A stretch of DNA of 10,326 nt. It comes from CAZBWE01 sp964568985 (GTDB lineage: Bacteria; Planctomycetota; Phycisphaerae; Sedimentisphaerales; Anaerobacaceae). Shown piece after piece: positions 6,894 to 10,326 of the stretch. Every line of letters begins with the position of its first letter. The stretch's first letter is position 1. Both the position numbers and the translations under genes were made by a program. Location: assembly GCA_964568985.1 (NCBI GenBank), contig CAZMSP010000072.1, forward strand, positions 1 through 10,326, read 5' to 3'. The notes under the pieces were generated by a model, which worked only from the letters and a program-made list of their open reading frames with translations, was not told where the DNA came from and did not search any database.

Positions 6894-7925
6894 ATGAAAT
6901 ATATGACTGCGAAAAGTTTTATATATATGCTGGTTTTGATGGCGTTTTTATTTGGGGCAGCAGGTTCAGTTCCAGGTGTTGTTTTGCATCCTGCCGGTGA
7001 GCCGAACCTTGTAACCTGGACAGACAGGCCTGCTAACAATGTCGTTGGACGCTGGTGGTATGCTGCCTCCTGTGTAGCGGTGTCATCAAACTGTGTAATA
7101 ACTACCCAACACCAAACCGGCAGCGTGCCGTGGGTTGAGATTGGTGGCAAGAAATATACCATCGCACAGATATGGAACCATAATACAGCCGACCTGCGAG
7201 TAGCAAAACTTTACGGGGCAAATCTGGCGAACTTCGTCGACATCTATGAGTACAGCAACGAGGTTGGAAAAAATATCGTTATAGGCGGCTACGGAGATGG
7301 CAGAGGAGCGCTTCTCCAGAATGGGGGTGTAACCTATGGTTACCAGTGGGACGGTTCCAGCAATACTACAAGGCGCTTTGGTACCAATAAAATTAATCGT
7401 ACTAAGAATAATGACACCATTGGAGATTTAACTTCAAACATCGTAATTGCCGATTTTGACGGTTTAGGCGAAGGGCAATCTACCCTATACGAAGGCATTG
7501 TCGCCGACCACGATTCCGGCGGCGGATGGTTTATTAAGGACGGTAGCATCTGGAAAGTTGCGGGTCTGTGTCGTGCTGTGGGAATCCATTATGAACAGGG
7601 GCATGAGGGCGACCTAAATTATATGCTAAATGAGTCCTGGTTTCGGGATAGAGACGACCCGACTGTCCTCGACCCTGATTATTTAGATGCGGTTCGGCTC
7701 AGCTCTTACGCTACGTGGATTTATCAGACAATCCCAGATCGCTTGCCGGGAGAGCTGACGGGAGATGACTGGGTTGACTTTGCTGATTTTGCCGTGTTCG
7801 CATCATACTGGCTTAATACAGATTGTCACGCTCCTGACTGGTGTTTGGGCACCGACTTTGAGCCGGATGGCGATGTCGATTGGGCAGACTTGGCCGAATT
7901 CACTTCTCACTGGCTCCAGAATTAA
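6894..7925 (+). CDS. Secreted trypsin-like serine protease with dockerin-like C-terminus
   Basis: The 343-residue product starts with a signal peptide (Lys2 and Lys7, a hydrophobic core around residues 8-22, likely cleavage near 'GAAGS'). A chymotrypsin-fold protease domain follows: 'SCVAVSSNCVITTQHQ' gives the catalytic His73 where relatives have TAAHC, 'HNTADLRVAKL' gives Asp100, and 'ADHDSGGGW' gives Ser208. The usual Gly before the Asp-Ser pair is His206. A linker ('DPDYLDAV', 'YATWIYQTIPDRLPG') leads to a dockerin-like double calcium loop. Loop one has Glu287, Asp291, Asp295 and Asp298; loop two has Asp321, Asp325, Asp327, Asp329 and Asp332, each followed by a helix ending in 'YWL' or 'HWL'. 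This tail style is common in Phycisphaerae and may anchor secreted proteins. It should act outside the cytoplasmic membrane. No ribosome-binding site is obvious at the ATG; an in-frame ATG at 6903 is the alternative. It appears to be a single-gene transcript. Confidence 0.8.
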   Translation: MKYMTAKSFIYMLVLMAFLFGAAGSVPGVVLHPAGEPNLVTWTDRPANNVVGRWWYAASCVAVSSNCVITTQHQTGSVPWVEIGGKKYTIAQIWNHNTADLRVAKLYGANLANFVDIYEYSNEVGKNIVIGGYGDGRGALLQNGGVTYGYQWDGSSNTTRRFGTNKINRTKNNDTIGDLTSNIVIADFDGLGEGQSTLYEGIVADHDSGGGWFIKDGSIWKVAGLCRAVGIHYEQGHEGDLNYMLNESWFRDRDDPTVLDPDYLDAVRLSSYATWIYQTIPDRLPGELTGDDWVDFADFAVFASYWLNTDCHAPDWCLGTDFEPDGDVDWADLAEFTSHWLQN

Positions 7926-8028
7926 CTAATTCCCTAATCCTATAATTACCTGATTTCCTGCTGTCCTGATGACCACTGCCTGTTGCCCTGATAACCTGAT
8001 TCCCTAATCTTCTAATTCCCTAATTCTC
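7926..8028. repeat. Degenerate short-unit repeat
   Basis: Directly after the protease stop codon lies about 100 bases built from variants of one word. CTAATTCCCTAATC occurs at 7926-7939, CTGATTCCCTAATC at 7996-8009 and CTAATTCCCTAATT at 8012-8025. The bases between them are looser copies (CTGATTTC, CTGTCCTGATGA, CTGTTGCCCTGATAAC). Read on the minus strand, many units end in ATCAG or TTAG at 8-9 base steps. It is non-coding, and no dyad or terminator is visible. It resembles a decayed micro- or minisatellite. Confidence 0.7.
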
Positions 8029-8030
8029 TC

Positions 8031-8059
8031 TTGCCTTACACTCTCAAATTCGCTATAAT
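8031..8059 (+). promoter_or_regulatory. Sigma70-like promoter for the HEPN gene pair
   Basis: TTGCCT (8031-8036) is followed after exactly 17 bases by a perfect TATAAT (8054-8059). Transcription should begin near 8066, leaving a leader of about 118 bases before the ATG at 8184. It is among the best promoter matches in the window and abuts the end of the degenerate repeat. Confidence 0.6.
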
Positions 8060-8060
8060 T

Positions 8061-8133
8061 CCGTTAGTTGCCTTGAGGAAAACATCCGCGAGATTCAGCC
8101 CGTGAGATAAAATCGTTGTCGTCTATCTAACGG
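8061..8133. repeat. Perfect 7-bp inverted repeat CCGTTAG/CTAACGG
   Basis: CCGTTAG (8061-8067) and CTAACGG (8127-8133) are exact reverse complements separated by 59 bases. The left copy coincides with the predicted transcription start of the HEPN transcript. The pair could close a leader hairpin or mark the ends of a small element. The left copy also resembles the GTTA core at the right end of the attC-like palindrome at 9707-9762. Confidence 0.4.
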
Positions 8134-8150
8134 GGCTAGAATCGAAAAAA

Positions 8151-8161
8151 TGTTGTATATT
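8151..8161 (+). repeat. Upstream motif TGTTGTATATT, copy 1
   Basis: This 11-base word lies 22 bases before the ATG of the first HEPN gene and recurs exactly before the second (9092-9102). Both copies are preceded at 30-45 bases by ATAAAATCG (8107-8115 and 9073-9081). It could be a shared regulator site, a promoter element, or a trace of duplication of the upstream region. Confidence 0.45.
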
Positions 8162-8183
8162 ATATTAGGAGTAAAGTAAACAC

Positions 8184-9047
8184 ATGAGTGAGAACTCGCC
8201 ATTATTTGTTAGTTCGATGGAGCTTATATCTCACTCTATCGATCTTTATACGGAGGGAAACGCCAAGAAGTATAAGTTTGTCATCCTTCATCTGGCAAAT
8301 GCCGTAGAGCTAATTCTCAAGGACAAAGTTATTGATACTGGACAAAGTATCTACAAAGACAATAATAAGTTGACTATCGGTATATGGGAGTGTTTCAAAT
8401 CGCTGGAATCTCAGGGGGTTTCCATTCCAGAGCGTCCAGTTATTGAGTTGCTGATTGATGACAGGAACACAATCCAGCACAGATTTGGCTTTCCGAATTC
8501 TGAGTCGGTATACTTTTATCTAAAAAGTACTCTGGAGTTTTTTCAGCGTTTCTTGCAAGATGAGTACAATATAAATATGGCAGAGGTTCTTCTGCTGCAT
8601 ACAAGCGAGGAGAATCTAGAGCTGGTCGGTGTCAGAAAGCGTCAAGAGACTGAAACAAGAACTCTTGAAAGACTGTATGAGATATCTCCAGAATCTGCTG
8701 TGTTGAAAGCATACAACTTGTTGGAGGAGAGGTTTTCGCCCTATCTTTCCGAAGATGGTCGCAAAGGAAAGCTTCCAGTCATGCTTTGGCATCATGCGGA
8801 TTTCAACAAAAAGCTGAAAGATCTAATTGTTGGAGGCTTTCTCGCAGATGGTGCACACGAAAGATTTCAAGAACTGAGGCAGGCAAGAAACATGGCTTCT
8901 CACTCCCAACACTATGGAGAAGTGCCAATTGAAAACTGGCGAGAGGCTCTTGATATCGGTATCGAGTTGCTATCTGGTGTGGAAAAAGCAATCAAGAGTG
9001 GCTTGCTTAAGAAGAATGAAAGCACCGAAGTCGAGACTCATGACTGA
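8184..9047 (+). CDS. Two-HEPN-domain protein of unknown function
   Basis: The 287-residue protein appears to contain two HEPN-type helical domains. The N-terminal half has the helix 'KFVILHLANAVELILKD' (31-47) and then 'IDDRNTIQHRFG', giving Rx4H at Arg94 and His99. The C-terminal half has 'SAVLKAYNLLEERF' and then 'LRQARNMASHSQH', giving a second Rx4H at Arg235 and His240. Between them is a charged stretch rich in Glu and Arg (about 140-165). In HEPN ribonucleases the Arg and His form a composite active site, usually across a dimer; two motifs in one chain could form it intramolecularly. No signal peptide or membrane segment is seen, so it should be cytosolic. The ATG is the only start after an in-frame stop at 8172; AGGAG lies 12 bases upstream, a little far. 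It is followed after 78 bases by another HEPN-like gene. Toxin, defence effector or a non-catalytic HEPN role are all possible. Confidence 0.7.
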   Translation: MSENSPLFVSSMELISHSIDLYTEGNAKKYKFVILHLANAVELILKDKVIDTGQSIYKDNNKLTIGIWECFKSLESQGVSIPERPVIELLIDDRNTIQHRFGFPNSESVYFYLKSTLEFFQRFLQDEYNINMAEVLLLHTSEENLELVGVRKRQETETRTLERLYEISPESAVLKAYNLLEERFSPYLSEDGRKGKLPVMLWHHADFNKKLKDLIVGGFLADGAHERFQELRQARNMASHSQHYGEVPIENWREALDIGIELLSGVEKAIKSGLLKKNESTEVETHD

Positions 9048-9091
9048 GATTTGATATTGGCATAGTGGTATCATAAAATCGGTGGAAATCG

Positions 9092-9102
9092 TGTTGTATA
9101 TT
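9092..9102 (+). repeat. Upstream motif TGTTGTATATT, copy 2
   Basis: This is an exact second copy of the word at 8151-8161, here 23 bases before the ATG of the second HEPN-like gene. Because it lies in the 78-base gap between the two genes, it may give the second gene its own control. Confidence 0.45.
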
Positions 9103-9125
9103 GTTATGTTGAGCATCAATATCCA

Positions 9126-9710
9126 ATGGATCCTTTTACAGTAGTAGACAAAATAATCGAGGCAAATCTTTGGCTTGCCAATTTCTGGAGCCACTCCTAT
9201 GGTTGGGCACCTAATCGTGCTGCAGATCTCATGTCTGCTTCAAGATTAGATCGTCAAGTGTCTCTTTCGAGGACATTGAAACTATGGATAGGAAATATAA
9301 ATCATGAACTTACGGATGGAGAGTTAATTTTAGCGTGGGCAAATCTTGGTACTCTTATAGAAGGTACTTTGAAGCTGTTTTGCTCAATCTATTATGAAGA
9401 CTATCGAAAGGATATACGAGCCGTTAAAGACAAAAAAACCGGTGATATTATTGATCCCGACACAATTTCATTAGAACAATTAAAGGTGATTTGTCATAAC
9501 AGTGCTGGCTTTGAGAAGAAATGGTTCGATTTCATTGACCTTGTTCAACGAAGACGAAATGCAATCCATGCTTATCAAGATAAAGACATTGGTGACACTA
9601 AAGAATTTTACAAGTGTCTTGAAAAATATCCATATTTCATTGAAAGGATACAATGTAGGATTCCGTATCCAGATGAAGTATATGTCCCCAATTTTGTAGA
9701 AAAACCATAA
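9126..9710 (+). CDS. HEPN-like protein, partner of the preceding gene
   Basis: The 194-residue, mostly helical protein has the conserved-looking segment 'WANLGTLIEGTLKLFCSIYYEDY' (71-93), which reads like the first HEPN helix, and 'FIDLVQRRRNAIHAYQDKDIG' in pieces around residues 136-156. There Arg143 and His148 are spaced as Rx4H, with Asn145-Ala146-Ile147 between. The region between is variable and charged. No signal peptide or membrane helix is evident. The ATG at 9126 is the only start codon in its open frame; no convincing Shine-Dalgarno sequence precedes it, so translation may depend on the upstream gene. Codon use looks A+T-richer than in the polysaccharide genes. The stop codon falls inside the attC-like palindrome. 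It could be a second RNase subunit, an inhibitor built on the same fold, or an independent gene. The HEPN call rests on one motif and helical context. Confidence 0.62.
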   Translation: MDPFTVVDKIIEANLWLANFWSHSYGWAPNRAADLMSASRLDRQVSLSRTLKLWIGNINHELTDGELILAWANLGTLIEGTLKLFCSIYYEDYRKDIRAVKDKKTGDIIDPDTISLEQLKVICHNSAGFEKKWFDFIDLVQRRRNAIHAYQDKDIGDTKEFYKCLEKYPYFIERIQCRIPYPDEVYVPNFVEKP

Positions 9711-9762
9711 CAAACGGCTGAAGCCGGACGGCCTAAAGGCTGCCGGTGAGCTGTCCCGTTAT
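9707..9762. repeat. Imperfect palindrome with attC-like architecture
   Basis: Outer arms ATAAC (9707-9711) and GTTAT (9758-9762) pair perfectly. Unpaired spacers of 5 and 6 bases follow (9712-9716 and 9752-9757). Next, GCT (9717-9719) pairs with AGC (9749-9751), A9721 with T9747, and a core stem of nine pairs runs from 9724-9733 to 9738-9746 around the loop TAAA. A9722, G9723 and A9728 are left extrahelical on one side only. R-spacer-L order, unequal spacers, one-sided extrahelical bases and overlap with the stop codon of the preceding gene are attC hallmarks. The left end TAACAAACGGCT also resembles Vibrio-type sites. The right box GTTATTC departs from GTTRRRY. No integrase or second attC is in the window. 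A plain transcription-end hairpin without a U-tract is the alternative. Confidence 0.42.
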
Positions 9763-9836
9763 TCATTGAATCTGCCTCGACCCTTGCCTGCTCTCGAATG
9801 CCGCTGTTGAGAAGGAAACATAGTTAGGTCGACATA

Positions 9837-9865
9837 TTATTCCTTGGAATAAGCTGGAATAAGCT
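9837..9865. repeat. Dyad TTATTCC-TT-GGAATAA plus tandem GGAATAAGCT
   Basis: TTATTCC (9837-9843) and GGAATAA (9846-9852) form a perfect 7-bp dyad with a 2-base centre. The right arm is the start of a 10-base word, GGAATAAGCT, repeated in tandem (9846-9855 and 9856-9865). The arrangement of one dyad plus an additional half-site is typical of a repressor or activator binding region and overlaps the promoter candidate of the YIP1-family gene. Confidence 0.5.
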
Positions 9866-9873
9866 AATACTAT
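9845..9873 (+). promoter_or_regulatory. Weak promoter candidate for the YIP1-family gene
   Basis: TTGGAA (9845-9850) and TACTAT (9868-9873) are spaced by 17 bases, each matching consensus at four of six positions. TATAAG (9871-9876) is an alternative -10. The match is only moderate, but the location about 90 bases before the gene and the overlap with the dyad make it the best candidate in this 250-base gap. Confidence 0.3.
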
Positions 9874-9962
9874 AAGATAAAATACTGGTTTGGTCTTCCA
9901 CAGTAGGCGCTTGTTAATTAAGAACAGAAGTGTGAAATTACAGTTGGAGGCGAAAGAGAAAG

Positions 9963-10326
9963 ATGGCCAATTTTGGTAACCGTATCATTCGAGCCGCCAG
10001 ACTCGACGTTGCTTTATATGAGGAAGTCGAGGCTGATAAGTCTGCGTTAGGTCAGGCTATGGGCGTTGTGGTTTTGTCCAGTATAGCAGCTGGAATAGGG
10101 AGTACTTCAAAAGCAGGGCTTTTGGGAATGCTGATGATGGTAGTTGTAGCTCTTGTTGGATGGTATATCTGGGCGTACTTGACTTATCTCATTGGTACAA
10201 AATTGCTTCCAGAGCCACAGACTAAAGCTGATCACGGAGAGTTGTTGCGAACAATCGGTTTTTCGAGTTCCCCCGGGCTGATTCGAGTGCTTGGCATTAT
10301 CCCAGGGATGCAAAGTATTGTTTTCC
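9963..10326 (+). CDS. YIP1-family membrane protein (3' truncated by window)
   Basis: The frame opens with 'MANFGNRIIRAARLDVALYEEVEADKS' in two adjoining parts, a cytosolic N-terminus of the type seen in bacterial YIP1-domain proteins ('xxLDxxxYEEVEAD'). Hydrophobic segments follow at about residues 31-47 and 51-79, and then 'LIGTKLL' and 'LLRTIGFSSSPGLIRVLG', the conserved loop-and-helix signature of the family. The frame runs off the window end after 121 full codons, so the remaining helices are not seen. The ATG has GGAGG 12 bases upstream. Function of bacterial YIP1 proteins is poorly defined. It is an ordinary-looking chromosomal gene that marks the right flank of the HEPN region. Confidence 0.78.
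   Translation, partial: MANFGNRIIRAARLDVALYEEVEADKSALGQAMGVVVLSSIAAGIGSTSKAGLLGMLMMVVVALVGWYIWAYLTYLIGTKLLPEPQTKADHGELLRTIGFSSSPGLIRVLGIIPGMQSIVF

Noticed and set aside
7926..8028. CRISPR-like array
   Set aside because: The units are short, degenerate and continuous, with no constant repeat or spacers of constant length.
7926..8067. A second attC upstream of the HEPN block ending at GTTAG (8063-8067)
   Set aside because: No palindrome with a TAAC left arm is present; the sequence before it is the degenerate repeat.
9707..9829. A longer attC ending at GTTAGGT (9823-9829)
   Set aside because: GTTAGGT fits GTTRRRY well, but the sequence before it does not pair with the left half of the palindrome; the 56-base version ending at GTTAT explains the dyad much better.

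Overview
The window looks like a chromosomal segment from a planctomycete of the Phycisphaerae type. The best taxonomic clue is the secreted protease at 6894-7925. Its C-terminal tail is a dockerin-like double calcium loop ending in the 'DFAxFASYWL' and 'DLAEFTSHWL' style that is very common on secreted proteins of that class. This assignment rests on recognition of a style, not on a marker gene. No rRNA, tRNA, CRISPR array, integrase or transposase was found.

Layout. (1) 1-606: the 3' end of a DUF362-family gene, converging with the next block. (2) 2751-626, minus strand: an ATP-grasp ligase followed, with a 4-base overlap, by a polyprenyl-phosphate glycosyl-1-phosphate transferase of the WecA/TagO/MraY superfamily. 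(3) 2752-3172: a 421-base divergent intergenic region with a good sigma70-like promoter facing each way and two hairpin-forming dyads between them. (4) 3173-6608, plus strand: a DegT/DnrJ/EryC1/StrS sugar aminotransferase, a NusG/UpxY-like antiterminator, UDP-glucose 6-dehydrogenase and a small four-helix membrane protein. Blocks 2 and 4 together look like part of a surface-polysaccharide locus: Ugd makes UDP-glucuronate, the aminotransferase makes an amino sugar nucleotide, the WecA-like enzyme starts the lipid-linked glycan, the ATP-grasp enzyme may add a carboxyl-bearing group, and the NusG paralogue may keep RNA polymerase running through the locus.

(5) 6790-7925: an extended -10 promoter, a structured 5' leader, and a secreted trypsin-like protease with a dockerin-like tail. 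(6) 7926-8028: a degenerate short-unit repeat built on CTAATTCCCTAATC. (7) 8031-9762: a strong promoter candidate and two consecutive genes that carry three HEPN-type Rx4H motifs between them. The second gene's stop codon lies inside a 56-base imperfect palindrome whose architecture resembles an integron attC site. (8) 9837-10326: a dyad plus tandem repeat, then the start of a YIP1-family membrane protein cut by the window end.

The most interesting part is block 7. It is a compact two-gene HEPN module with a promoter at one end and an attC-like palindrome at the other, placed between ordinary-looking genes. A mobile RNase-type defence or toxin module is a reasonable hypothesis, but neither the function nor the mobility is demonstrated by the sequence alone.
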